64,000 nt of DNA from contig JAALLF010000004.1 in assembly GCA_011087645.1 (NCBI GenBank), forward strand, positions 140,987-204,986, written 5' to 3'. Of this stretch, positions 12,105-19,522 are shown one piece after another (positions within the stretch are counted from its first letter, which is position 1; the number at the start of each line of letters is the position of its first letter). Under the pieces are notes generated by a model that made no database searches, had not been told where the DNA came from, and worked only from the letters and a program-made list of their open reading frames with translations. Made by a program: the position numbers and the translations under genes. Origin of the DNA: Alphaproteobacteria bacterium. GTDB lineage: Bacteria > Pseudomonadota > Alphaproteobacteria > UBA6615.

Positions 12105-12180
12105 CCATTTTTATGGGAAAAGTGCCAAAACCCTGTGAAATGGCGTTCAGCCGCGCCCCGGCAGACTGGCAATATTCGAC

Positions 12181-12213
12181 GATCTGACACTATTGGTAAT
12201 TCTGTCGGGTTTT
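12181..12213 (+). repeat. CTGACA hairpin repeat R1
   Basis: Starts GATCTGACACTATTGG and ends in GGGTTTT. The first 22 bp are identical to 12834-12855. CTGACA and TGTCGG can pair around the central segment, so it resembles a degenerate terminator. Confidence 0.7.
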
Positions 12214-12250
12214 CAGTCTTGAAGATGAGTGATAACCGTTCATACGGAAA

Positions 12251-12673
12251 TTAGTTTTTGTGAGTTGGCTTCCGTGGTGGGCCGATGCGGCTTTCAAAGA
12301 ACTTCATCGCACGAGTACCAAGTATCCCACGATCGATATCCCGTTGAACATATTGCAACGGCTTGCTGCGCCCCACGAACAGTTCGACCTGTCCCGGCGT
12401 GCCGCCGGGGATGGCGACAGCGTCATAGCCCCTGCGACTAAGACCAATCGCAAGGGCATCAACGCTTTCGACCCCGTCTCCGTAATGGAGCACGATCCGG
12501 CCATTGATGATTTTGCTCTCGCCGGTATTTGAATCAACAATCCGCGTGCCAGACATACGGTAGGCTTCCTTGCGGCTGTAATCCCGGTCTTCAAATTCTT
12601 CGGCATAGCTGGCCCTCGCCAATACAGCCACGGCAACAATCACAAGGCCGTATATGAGCGTTCGGCGTAGCAT
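12251..12673 (-). CDS. Hypothetical exported protein
   Basis: 140 residues, not recognised. An N-terminal signal peptide (about residues 1-24: MLRRTLIYGL, hydrophobic core, ASYA cleavage region) points to the periplasm or outside. The mature part is a small alpha/beta-looking domain with IINGRIVLHYGD, SRRGYDAVAIPGG and QVELFVG strands. A GAGG site precedes the ATG. Codon use and base content are less GC-rich than the neighbours. R1 and R2 flank the gene. Weak resemblance to the protein at 12887-13330 suggests distant paralogues (see findings). Confidence 0.7.
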   Translation of the reverse strand: MLRRTLIYGLVIVAVAVLARASYAEEFEDRDYSRKEAYRMSGTRIVDSNTGESKIINGRIVLHYGDGVESVDALAIGLSRRGYDAVAIPGGTPGQVELFVGRSKPLQYVQRDIDRGILGTRAMKFFESRIGPPRKPTHKN

Positions 12674-12833
12674 CCTTCATCCTCTATATCTTGTGTTTTG
12701 GCCGTAACGGTATGAGTAAGGTTAGAAACGGATAATACACATTATGGGTAATCTAGCGGTGTCTCTGGTCGCCGTCAGCATCAGCCAGTCGTGCAATCGC
12801 CAATCAACTCAACGAGAGCGCATTGAAAACATT

Positions 12834-12866
12834 GATCTGACACTATTGGTAATTCGGTAGGGTTTT
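12834..12866 (+). repeat. CTGACA hairpin repeat R2
   Basis: The first 22 bp are identical to R1 at 12181-12202; the rest differs at a few positions (GGTAGGGTTTT against TGTCGGGTTTT). It lies 20 bp before the start of the exported protein gene at 12887, between two divergent genes. Confidence 0.7.
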
Positions 12867-12886
12867 GGACGTGCTATAAGCTTCCC

Positions 12887-13330
12887 ATGATCCGTAGAAA
12901 AATCATAAATAAAGCCGGAGCCGCTTTGGTGGCCGGAGCGTTGGCGTTTTCGCCGATGGCCGCAAGCACAGCCGATGCAGGCGAGACAGTTAGATTCGGC
13001 GAACACAATATGATGGGACAAGAAGAAACCAGCATCCTATTGCGGGCGAAGCATTCTTCTACGAACGGGGTAACGCTGTTGGTTCGGACCACGGACCGGA
13101 GTGTCTGGCCCGTGGCATTCAACACAGCTTTGGACGTTGCACGCGAAGGTTATCCGGTTAGTCTCGTGCTGGCAGCAGACGGTCAACACAGGCTGGATAT
13201 TTACGCACAGGGGCAGAGAACGGGTTTTATTCCTGAGCCTGTGGGAAACGAACAGACGGCAACCGCAATACGCGACGGGATGATCCACGGCTATAACTCG
13301 AAATTTGGACCGCTCGATCAGTCGAAATAG
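12887..13330 (+). CDS. Hypothetical exported protein
   Basis: 147 residues, not recognised. A signal peptide (about 1-31, basic MIRRKIINK start, alanine-rich core, TADA end) predicts export. The mature domain has VRFGEHNMMGQEE, a long strand GVTLLVRTTDR, FNTALDVAREGY and HRLDIYAQG. No clear ribosome site precedes the ATG. It is divergent from the 140-residue exported protein gene and ends just before a perfect hairpin terminator. The ALDVAREGYPV...LDIYA pattern resembles ALAIGLSRRGYDA...VELFV of the neighbour, but identity is low. Confidence 0.7.
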   Translation: MIRRKIINKAGAALVAGALAFSPMAASTADAGETVRFGEHNMMGQEETSILLRAKHSSTNGVTLLVRTTDRSVWPVAFNTALDVAREGYPVSLVLAADGQHRLDIYAQGQRTGFIPEPVGNEQTATAIRDGMIHGYNSKFGPLDQSK

Positions 13331-13338
13331 CAAACCCT

Positions 13339-13371
13339 ATCTGACACTATTCCCAATAGTGTCAGATTTTT
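13339..13371 (+). terminator. Perfect CTGACA-type terminator (R3)
   Basis: A 13-bp perfect inverted repeat, ATCTGACACTATT-ccc-AATAGTGTCAGAT, followed by TTTT, 9 bp after the stop of the exported protein gene. Its left arm shares TCTGACACTATT with R1 and R2. Confidence 0.88.
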
Positions 13372-13434
13372 CGTGCGGCTAAACACGCCACGGAAACGCG
13401 AACGATCTCAAAGGTTTACAACTGCCACCCGATT

Positions 13435-13467
13435 ATCTGACACTTCTCTTGGAGAACTGTCAGATTT
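13435..13467. repeat. CTGACA-type hairpin (R4)
   Basis: A 14-bp stem with one mismatch, ATCTGACACTTCTC-ttg-GAGAACTGTCAGAT, lies 13 bp beyond the stop of the minus-strand hydrolase gene. It is the fourth member of the local hairpin family. T-tracts are weak on both sides. Confidence 0.65.
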
Positions 13468-13480
13468 AGGGCTTCAACAA

Positions 13481-14311
13481 CTAATGCCCCGCGATCCAAT
13501 CTAAGGCCCGCTTCGTCCATTCGCCGTCGCCCGCCGCGGCTTCATTGCTCACCGTGAAATGGGTCTTGCCGGCAAGTTCAAGCGTCTCCGCCGCGCCGCC
13601 CGCATTGCCGACGGCTTCGGCGAAAGTCTGGGCTTGGGGGATGAGGAACGCATAATCCTCGCTGCCCCAGGTCACCAAAAAGGGCGGCGGGGCCTCGTCT
13701 AACCGATAGAGCGGGCTCTCTTGCAGCCCGTCGCCGCCCTCGGAAATACACGGCGGCCGCCCCTCGCCCTGGTAACCTTCCACAGCCAAATCGTAGACGC
13801 CGGATATGGGTAGGCAGCCGCGGATTATGTCGCGGGAGACGCCCTCGCGCGCCTGCCAATCACGGGTCACCGCCAGTTGGGCGGCATAGTGACCGCCCGA
13901 GGAATGGCCGCTGACGAAGATGCGTTCCGCGTCGCCGCCATAGCCCGCGATGTTTTGCGCCAGCCAGCCGATCGCCCGCGAGACATCGGCGAACCCGGCA
14001 TCGTAGCGGTGGGGAAACAGCCGGTGGCCGATGCTGGCGAAGATAATGCCGGCGTCGTTAAACGCCGGCGCCATGAACGCCGCCGATTCTTTATAGCCGT
14101 AGCTCCAGCGCCCGCCATGGATATAGGCCAGCACCGTCCCGTTCGGCGCGTCGGGCACGAACAGCGCGATATGCTGGTAGATATCCTCGCCATAGGCCAC
14201 GTCGATGCCGTCGATACCCTCGGACAACCTGTTGACGGTTTGCTGATAGGCCTCCGAGGCTTCGGCGCGCGGCGGCTGGGGCGGATAGTCTTCGATTCGC
14301 ATCAGCGGCAT
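13481..14311 (-). CDS. Alpha/beta hydrolase (esterase/kynurenine formamidase-like)
   Basis: 276 residues from the ATG at 14311, which has an AAGGAA ribosome site; the frame stays open upstream to 14392. HGGRWSYGYKES is the oxyanion HGG(R/W) motif of the BD-FAE/formamidase group. The nucleophile is in GHSSGGH, the acid is probably in GSEDYAF, and the base His in KTHFTV near the C-terminus. No signal peptide. Substrates could be small esters or amides such as N-formylkynurenine; context gives no hint. It is divergent from the rhodanese gene, 54 bp apart. Confidence 0.85.
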   Translation of the reverse strand: MPLMRIEDYPPQPPRAEASEAYQQTVNRLSEGIDGIDVAYGEDIYQHIALFVPDAPNGTVLAYIHGGRWSYGYKESAAFMAPAFNDAGIIFASIGHRLFPHRYDAGFADVSRAIGWLAQNIAGYGGDAERIFVSGHSSGGHYAAQLAVTRDWQAREGVSRDIIRGCLPISGVYDLAVEGYQGEGRPPCISEGGDGLQESPLYRLDEAPPPFLVTWGSEDYAFLIPQAQTFAEAVGNAGGAAETLELAGKTHFTVSNEAAAGDGEWTKRALDWIAGH

Positions 14312-14365
14312 GTCGGTTTCCTTGCTAGACTGAAATCTGAAACAGACTAACCGGGGACCAAGTCC

Positions 14366-15961
14366 GTGCCAAACCATGTCAGCCCAGCCCAACTCAAAGC
14401 GATGCTCACCGATGGCGGCGAGCTAGCGCTGCTCGATGTGCGCGAACAGGGCGTGTTCGGCCAGGGCCATCTGCTGCTCGCCTCGTGCGTGCCGCTGAGT
14501 CATTTGGAGCTACGCATCGCCGATCTGGTCCCTTGGCCGGGCACGCGGGTCGTTCTGGTCGATGAGGGCGCGGGCGACGAATTGGCCGAAGCCGCCGCCG
14601 ACCGCTTGGCCCATTGGGGCTATGCCGATGTCGTCCTGCTCGAGGGTGGGCTCGCCGCCTGGCGCGACGCCGGCTTTGAGGTATTCAGCGGGGTGAACGT
14701 GCCGTCGAAGGCGTTCGGCGAATATGTCGAACATGCCTACGACACGCCGCGCATCACGGCCGACGATTTGAAAGCGCGCCAAGACGCCGGCGAACCTCTG
14801 GTGGTGCTCGATTCGCGGCCCTATGACGAGTTCCACCGCATGAGCATTCCCGGCGGCGTCGACGCGCCCGGCGCCGAGCTGGTCTACCGCGCCCACGATC
14901 AGGCGCCCGATCCCGATACGCCCATCGTCGTTAACTGCGCCGGGCGCACCCGCTCGATCATCGGCACCCAATCGTTGATCAACGCCGGCTTCCCCAACCC
15001 CATCGTCGCCTTGGAGAACGGCACCATGGGCTGGCATCTGGCCGGGTTCAAGGTAGCGAAGGGCGCAACCGAAGTCGCCGCCCTGCCCTCCGCCGCCGGG
15101 TTGGACCATGCGAATGCCGCCGCCAAACGTGTCGCCGCGCGATTTGGCGTCCAACAGGTGTCGCCCGAGACCGTGGCCCAATGGCGGGCGGACCCGGGCG
15201 ACCACAGCTTGTTCCTGCTGGACGTGCGCTCGCCTGGCGAATTCGCGCTGGGACATTTGCCCGGCTCGCGCAACGCGCCCGGCGGCCAGTTGGTGCAAGG
15301 CACCGACGAATATGTCGGCGTCCGTAATGCGCGTATTGTCCTCATCGACGATACCCAGGTTCGCGCCACGATGACCGCCTCATGGCTGATCCAGATGGGC
15401 TGGCGCGACGTGCATGTGTTGGCCGGCGGATTGAGTGCCGGCGACCTGACGGCCGATCCGCACCAGCCACATATCTATGGCACGCCCTGGCTCAGCCTGA
15501 TCGAGCCCGCGGCCTTGAACGCGGCCCTCCATGACGGGAAGGCCACGGTGATCGACCTGGACACCAGCTTGGTCTATCGCGACGGCCACATACCGGGCGC
15601 CTATTGGGGGGTGCGGTCACGGCTGGCGGCGCAGATTAGTGGGGTACCCGCCGCGCCGATAACCGTCGTCACGTCGAATGACGGGCAGCTGGCCTCGTTG
15701 GCCGCCGGCGAAATCGCCGCCTTGCGCCCCGACAGCGAAGTCTTCGCCCTGGCCGGCGGCACTCAGAGCTGGAAAGACCGGGACTTGCCACTGGAGGACG
15801 GTCTCAACCACCCGCTCGGCCCCCACGATGACGTGCAGTACAAGCCTTACGACCGTGAAGGCGGCATCGAAGCCGCCATGCAGGATTATCTCAAATGGGA
15901 AGTCGCGCTGGTCGAGCAGATCGCCCGCGACGGCTGTTTGGTGTTCCGGCGCTACGACTGA
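14366..15961 (+). CDS. Four-domain rhodanese-like protein
   Basis: 531 residues with four rhodanese domains (about 1-120, 125-235, 255-365 and 375-480) plus a C-terminal tail. Each starts with an LLDVR, VLDSR, LLDVR or VIDLD strand. Only the second has a catalytic-loop cysteine: C191 in CAGRTRS. At the equivalent loop the others have DEGAGDE, DDTQVRA and SNDGQLA. So at most one domain can carry a persulfide. Such proteins transfer or sense sulfane sulfur in the cytoplasm; the exact role is unknown. GTG start with GGGG upstream. Confidence 0.9.
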   Translation: MPNHVSPAQLKAMLTDGGELALLDVREQGVFGQGHLLLASCVPLSHLELRIADLVPWPGTRVVLVDEGAGDELAEAAADRLAHWGYADVVLLEGGLAAWRDAGFEVFSGVNVPSKAFGEYVEHAYDTPRITADDLKARQDAGEPLVVLDSRPYDEFHRMSIPGGVDAPGAELVYRAHDQAPDPDTPIVVNCAGRTRSIIGTQSLINAGFPNPIVALENGTMGWHLAGFKVAKGATEVAALPSAAGLDHANAAAKRVAARFGVQQVSPETVAQWRADPGDHSLFLLDVRSPGEFALGHLPGSRNAPGGQLVQGTDEYVGVRNARIVLIDDTQVRATMTASWLIQMGWRDVHVLAGGLSAGDLTADPHQPHIYGTPWLSLIEPAALNAALHDGKATVIDLDTSLVYRDGHIPGAYWGVRSRLAAQISGVPAAPITVVTSNDGQLASLAAGEIAALRPDSEVFALAGGTQSWKDRDLPLEDGLNHPLGPHDDVQYKPYDREGGIEAAMQDYLKWEVALVEQIARDGCLVFRRYD

Positions 15962-15969
15962 CCCGGCGT

Positions 15970-16626
15970 TTACAGCCGGCCCGCCAAATTATCGCCGGCG
16001 CGGTTTATCTGCAGGGTAAACATGCCGTCGGTGAAACCTTCGACGAACTCAGCCTCGCGGAACGGCACGCCGCTATCGTCATGGGCCAACAGGCGCTTGG
16101 GAAATTGCAGCGCGTTGACATCGACTTTGGGATCGACGAACGCATTCAAGGCGAAATTGCCACCGGAACAGCCGGAGACGATCCAGTAATATTCGTTGCT
16201 GTCGAGCAACTGTCCGGCCGAGGACGGTGACGCCGCGACCGCATCGGCATAGGCCTCGACAATTCCCGCCGCAGTCGGGTTGTCGATTTGGGCGCTACTT
16301 TGCAGAAGCTCCCAGGGGCCGAAGGGGTTGTTCAAGGAGATCCGGTTGACGATACCCGGACGCCCCCGCGCGCGAACCGACAGCTCGGCGCCGTCGGAAG
16401 TGGGGGTGAGTTCATAGGCGCGGATTTGGACTTGGTAGATGGCGTTATAGACGAACCGATAGTGATCGGGCCCGCCGGCGCGGCACGCGGTTCTGATGTC
16501 GTCGCCGGCCACAAAGCTGAACCAGGTCAGCGAGCGTTCGATCGGATTCGACGTCGTTCCCTGGTAAGTCGTGCAGGCGTTAAGCCCGAGGACGCCAAAA
16601 AGCACAAAAAATTGAGGCCATTTCAT
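15970..16626 (-). CDS. Hypothetical lipoprotein
   Basis: 218 residues, family not recognised. The N-terminus is a lipoprotein signal: short basic start, hydrophobic FFVLFGVLG and the lipobox LNAC with C18. The rest is soluble, with paired cysteines (AC near residue 48 and SGCSGG near residue 153) that could form a disulfide. It converges on the rhodanese gene with 8 bp between the stop codons. Envelope location is inferred from the lipobox; no function can be given. Confidence 0.75.
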   Translation of the reverse strand: MKWPQFFVLFGVLGLNACTTYQGTTSNPIERSLTWFSFVAGDDIRTACRAGGPDHYRFVYNAIYQVQIRAYELTPTSDGAELSVRARGRPGIVNRISLNNPFGPWELLQSSAQIDNPTAAGIVEAYADAVAASPSSAGQLLDSNEYYWIVSGCSGGNFALNAFVDPKVDVNALQFPKRLLAHDDSGVPFREAEFVEGFTDGMFTLQINRAGDNLAGRL

Positions 16627-16759
16627 CGCGCAATTCCGCCAAATTTGCAGTTAACAGTATTCTAATTGTGAAATGCTATTTACATAAATCGACGACAACA
16701 ACTAGAATCCCTTTGATTCAATTAGAACTTTTCAAAAAGTAACGGTCGATGGACATAAT

Positions 16760-18004
16760 ATGGCCCTGGCATTTGCTACTTTAAAGCGTTTTGAATTCAG
16801 TCTGCGGCGCGCGCGAATTTTACCGGCAATCGCGGTAATTTGGACCCTGTTGCTCGTCGCCCTGGCGGCGAGCCCGGCCCAGGCCGGCTACGCGGCCATC
16901 GTCGTCGACGCCAATTCCGGCCGCGTTCTGCACTCGCGTAATGCCGACACGCCGAACTTTCCCGCCTCGCTGACCAAGATGATGACCCTGTTTATGGCCT
17001 TTGAGGCCTTGGACAAGGGCACGCTCGCTATCCACCAGCCCTTAGTCGTGTCGAAACGCGCCGCCGGACAACCCGCCTCCAAGCTCGGCTTGAAAGTAGG
17101 CGAAACGATCACCGTCGACGAGGCCATCCGCGCCATGTCGGTAAAGTCGGCGAACGATGTCGCCACCGTCATCGCCGAGGCGATCGGCGGCACCGAGGTC
17201 AAGTTCGCGCAAATGATGACGGCGCGGGCCCGCGAGTTGGGTATGACCCGCACCAGCTTCCGCAATGCCTCAGGCCTACCGAACAAGCGCCAGAAGAGCA
17301 CGGCGCGCGATATGTCCATTCTGGGCCGCGCCCTCATCAACGACTTGCCAGACTATTACGGCTACTTTTCGGTGAAGTCTTTCAAATACAAAGGCAAAAC
17401 CTACCGCAGTCACAATTCGCTGCTGAAAAATTATGCCGGCACGGACGGCATTAAAACCGGCTATATCCGCGCCTCTGGCTTCAACCTGGTCACCTCGACC
17501 GAGCGCGACGGCATTCGCTTGGTTGGCGTGGTCTTCGGCGGCAAGACCGCCGCGCGCCGCGACCGACATATGCAGAGCCTGCTCAACCGGAACTGGGAAA
17601 GGGCGCGCGCCGCCTCGACCTATGCCGCCCGGCCAATCCCCAAACCGCCGGTTCCCGGGTCCGAGACAATCATCGCCGCGGCAAATATCGATACCCCAAT
17701 CCCGCCGACGATCGTGCGCCGCACACGGGCCGATTGGGGCATCCAAATCGGCGCCTTCGCCGGATACACCGATGCCCATATTGCCGCCGGCAACGTCGCC
17801 CAACGCCTATCTGACGTTCCGGTGACCGCGTCGTTGAAAATTCAGCCGGTCAGCCAGAGCGCCGACACTCTGTTCCGGGCGCGGCTGATGGGCATGGACG
17901 AAATCTCTGCCCGCGCCTCCTGCCAGCAGCTCATACGCAACGGCCAGGTCTGCGCCTTGGTGACGCCGCAAGGCGACGAACTAGCGAGCCTGCCCAGCCG
18001 CTAA
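16760..18004 (+). CDS. D-alanyl-D-alanine carboxypeptidase with SPOR domain
   Basis: 414 residues. A signal peptide/anchor (about 20-42) leads to a penicillin-binding catalytic domain with S70-x-x-K73 (SLTK), S130-A-N132 and K232-T-G234. A proline-rich linker (about 290-320) and a C-terminal SPOR domain (about 330-405, starting WGIQIGAFAGY) follow. DacA/PBP5-type enzymes trim pentapeptide stems in periplasmic peptidoglycan. The SPOR domain binds denuded glycan at the division septum, so a septal role is likely (inference). A terminator follows. Confidence 0.95.
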   Translation: MALAFATLKRFEFSLRRARILPAIAVIWTLLLVALAASPAQAGYAAIVVDANSGRVLHSRNADTPNFPASLTKMMTLFMAFEALDKGTLAIHQPLVVSKRAAGQPASKLGLKVGETITVDEAIRAMSVKSANDVATVIAEAIGGTEVKFAQMMTARARELGMTRTSFRNASGLPNKRQKSTARDMSILGRALINDLPDYYGYFSVKSFKYKGKTYRSHNSLLKNYAGTDGIKTGYIRASGFNLVTSTERDGIRLVGVVFGGKTAARRDRHMQSLLNRNWERARAASTYAARPIPKPPVPGSETIIAAANIDTPIPPTIVRRTRADWGIQIGAFAGYTDAHIAAGNVAQRLSDVPVTASLKIQPVSQSADTLFRARLMGMDEISARASCQQLIRNGQVCALVTPQGDELASLPSR

Positions 18005-18033
18005 TTGCAGCATGGCAACCTTGATTCGAATGG

Positions 18034-18070
18034 AAAAACGCCGCCCCACATTTTGTGGAGCGGCGCTTTA
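18034..18070 (+). terminator. Terminator after the carboxypeptidase gene
   Basis: GCCGCcCCAC-attt(t)-GTGGaGCGGC forms a stem with one mismatch, starting 36 bp after the stop and ending in CTTTA. The T-tract is short. The remainder of the 18005-18378 gap holds a small minus-strand ORF (18216-18293) and otherwise nothing that I can assign. Confidence 0.65.
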
Positions 18071-18215
18071 GTATAAACGCAAGGTGATCGCCGGGCGGTC
18101 TTCGTTATGACATTAACCTGCCCGTGGCGTTAAGACCTAAACCGACTGCCAAGGGGCAATGCCGGCAGGCATGCGAGATCACCGTCGCGGTAAACCTCTT
18201 CGCGTTCGGAAAGCC

Positions 18216-18293
18216 TTAGCAGGCGCTCCTTATCGCTAGAGGATCACCAGTGTCTCGCACGACGGCCTTCGCCGCCACCAATCCGTTAGACAT
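18216..18293 (-). CDS. Tiny ORF with perfect Shine-Dalgarno (25 residues)
   Basis: ATG at 18293, TAA at 18216-18218, encoding 25 residues that begin MSNGLVAAKAVVRD and end in IRSAC. Just upstream on the minus strand is AAAGGAGGTGATCCC, an unusually complete match to the anti-Shine-Dalgarno tail of 16S rRNA, 7 bp from GGAGG to the ATG. It is 85 bp downstream of the luciferase-like gene on the same strand. Just past the stop another frame stays open for about 36 codons, so a frameshifted longer gene is possible. No family recognised. Confidence 0.5.
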   Translation of the reverse strand: MSNGLVAAKAVVRDTGDPLAIRSAC

Positions 18294-18308
18294 GGGATCA
18301 CCTCCTTT
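18294..18308 (-). promoter_or_regulatory. Near-perfect ribosome binding site
   Basis: The plus strand here reads GGGATCACCTCCTTT, the same as the 3' end of 16S rRNA. The minus strand therefore carries a full-length Shine-Dalgarno in front of the ATG at 18293. Confidence 0.7.
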
Positions 18309-18378
18309 CAATTGTTGCACCAATGAAGCAAGTCTAGACCAGCCACGCGGAGTCGCAAAGCGACCGTACCCGCCCGCG

Positions 18379-19491
18379 CTACTCGGCGGCTTGGGAACGC
18401 GCGATCGCTTCGTTGACCCGCGGCATGACCTCGGTCGCCATCAACTCGATCGAGCGTTTAGCCAAGTCAGCGTCGGCGAAATCGACACCTGCGTAAACGA
18501 TTTCGCCAAAATTGCCGGTGGCCTCACGAAACGCCAAAATCTCATCGACCACCTGGTCGACGGTGCCGGCGATCACGGTATCATCCAAAATCCGGTCTAA
18601 GGTCACGTTTTCATCCGGCTCGTCATGCGAATATTTGAAGACGCCATGGCGGTTCGAGCGCTTCAGTTTTCGATAAAGTTGGCTGTAGTAGAACCGGTAC
18701 GGGCTATTGGCATCGTCCCTGCCATAGCGCTGCGCCACCTTATCGTCGTCGGCGACAAATATGGTCCGCGCGATGCGCCAATCATCCGTGCTGGCAACCT
18801 CGCCGACACTCTCTTTGCCTTCCTTATAGTTTGCCCAATGGGTGGCGGCCCATTGGGCAATCAGGAAATTGGCCGACAGCGGGTGGAAGTCGCGCGCGCC
18901 CATGGCGACCACGCCTTTCGAAAACGGCGCGACGACGGTTCCGACAATCTCGGGCCGCGGCTGCTGGAAAGGCTTGGGCATAACCCCCAAGCCGACCTCC
19001 TCCCAATGAGAGGTCTCCGTGGTGACCGTGTAACGGTTATTGGGCAGATCAATATTGTAGGGCGGGTCGTTTTCCCAGATCGCCAAAATGACATCGATCG
19101 CTTCGGCGAACATCTGGTTACGATCTTCGTCGAGAATATCCAACACCTCCGCATCGGAGCGCAGTGCTCCGGGACTGATACCTAGGATGAACCGCCCTTC
19201 GGCGAGATGATCGAACATCGCCGCATGGGTCGCCACCAGCACTGGGTGCATATGGGACAGATTGGTGGTGCCCGTCGCGAGCTTAATTTGCTCGGTGGAA
19301 TGGATCAGGGTGGCCTGGAACAACATCGAATTGGTGATGTTTTCGGCCTTGTCGCTGAGATGTTCGCCGATGAAGGCGTCGTAAAACCCTAGCTTATCGC
19401 ACAGGATTACCGCCTCCCGATCTTCTCTCAGGGTCTCTCGATAATCGCGATGCAGTGGATGCACCGGCATGGCAAAATAACCAAGGCGCAT
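18379..19491 (-). CDS. LLM class flavin-dependent oxidoreductase (luciferase-like)
   Basis: 370 residues with the luciferase-like monooxygenase TIM-barrel pattern: MRLGYFAMPVHP start, YDAFIGEHL near residue 37, IKLATGTTNLSHMHPVLVATHAAMFDHLAEGRFILGISPG near 70-110 (quoted in parts: GRFILGISPG). These enzymes use reduced FMN to oxidise organic substrates. The late insert around residues 215-290 and the AGTVDQVVDEILAFRE block fit the long alkanal/limonene-monooxygenase-like branch. It lies 31 bp after the phosphohexomutase gene with an AGGA site. The substrate is unknown. Confidence 0.9.
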   Translation of the reverse strand: MRLGYFAMPVHPLHRDYRETLREDREAVILCDKLGFYDAFIGEHLSDKAENITNSMLFQATLIHSTEQIKLATGTTNLSHMHPVLVATHAAMFDHLAEGRFILGISPGALRSDAEVLDILDEDRNQMFAEAIDVILAIWENDPPYNIDLPNNRYTVTTETSHWEEVGLGVMPKPFQQPRPEIVGTVVAPFSKGVVAMGARDFHPLSANFLIAQWAATHWANYKEGKESVGEVASTDDWRIARTIFVADDDKVAQRYGRDDANSPYRFYYSQLYRKLKRSNRHGVFKYSHDEPDENVTLDRILDDTVIAGTVDQVVDEILAFREATGNFGEIVYAGVDFADADLAKRSIELMATEVMPRVNEAIARSQAAE

Positions 19492-19522
19492 GAGTTCCTC
19501 GCTGTGCGGATTTATAATTTTA

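Noticed and set aside
12181..13467. Integron-like attC array
   Set aside because: The hairpins are simple terminator-like stems without attC core motifs, and no integrase gene is in the window.
18294..18310. Possible remnant of a 16S rRNA 3' end
   Set aside because: Only about 15 bp match and the expected helix 45 sequence is missing upstream; a Shine-Dalgarno on the other strand explains the match.
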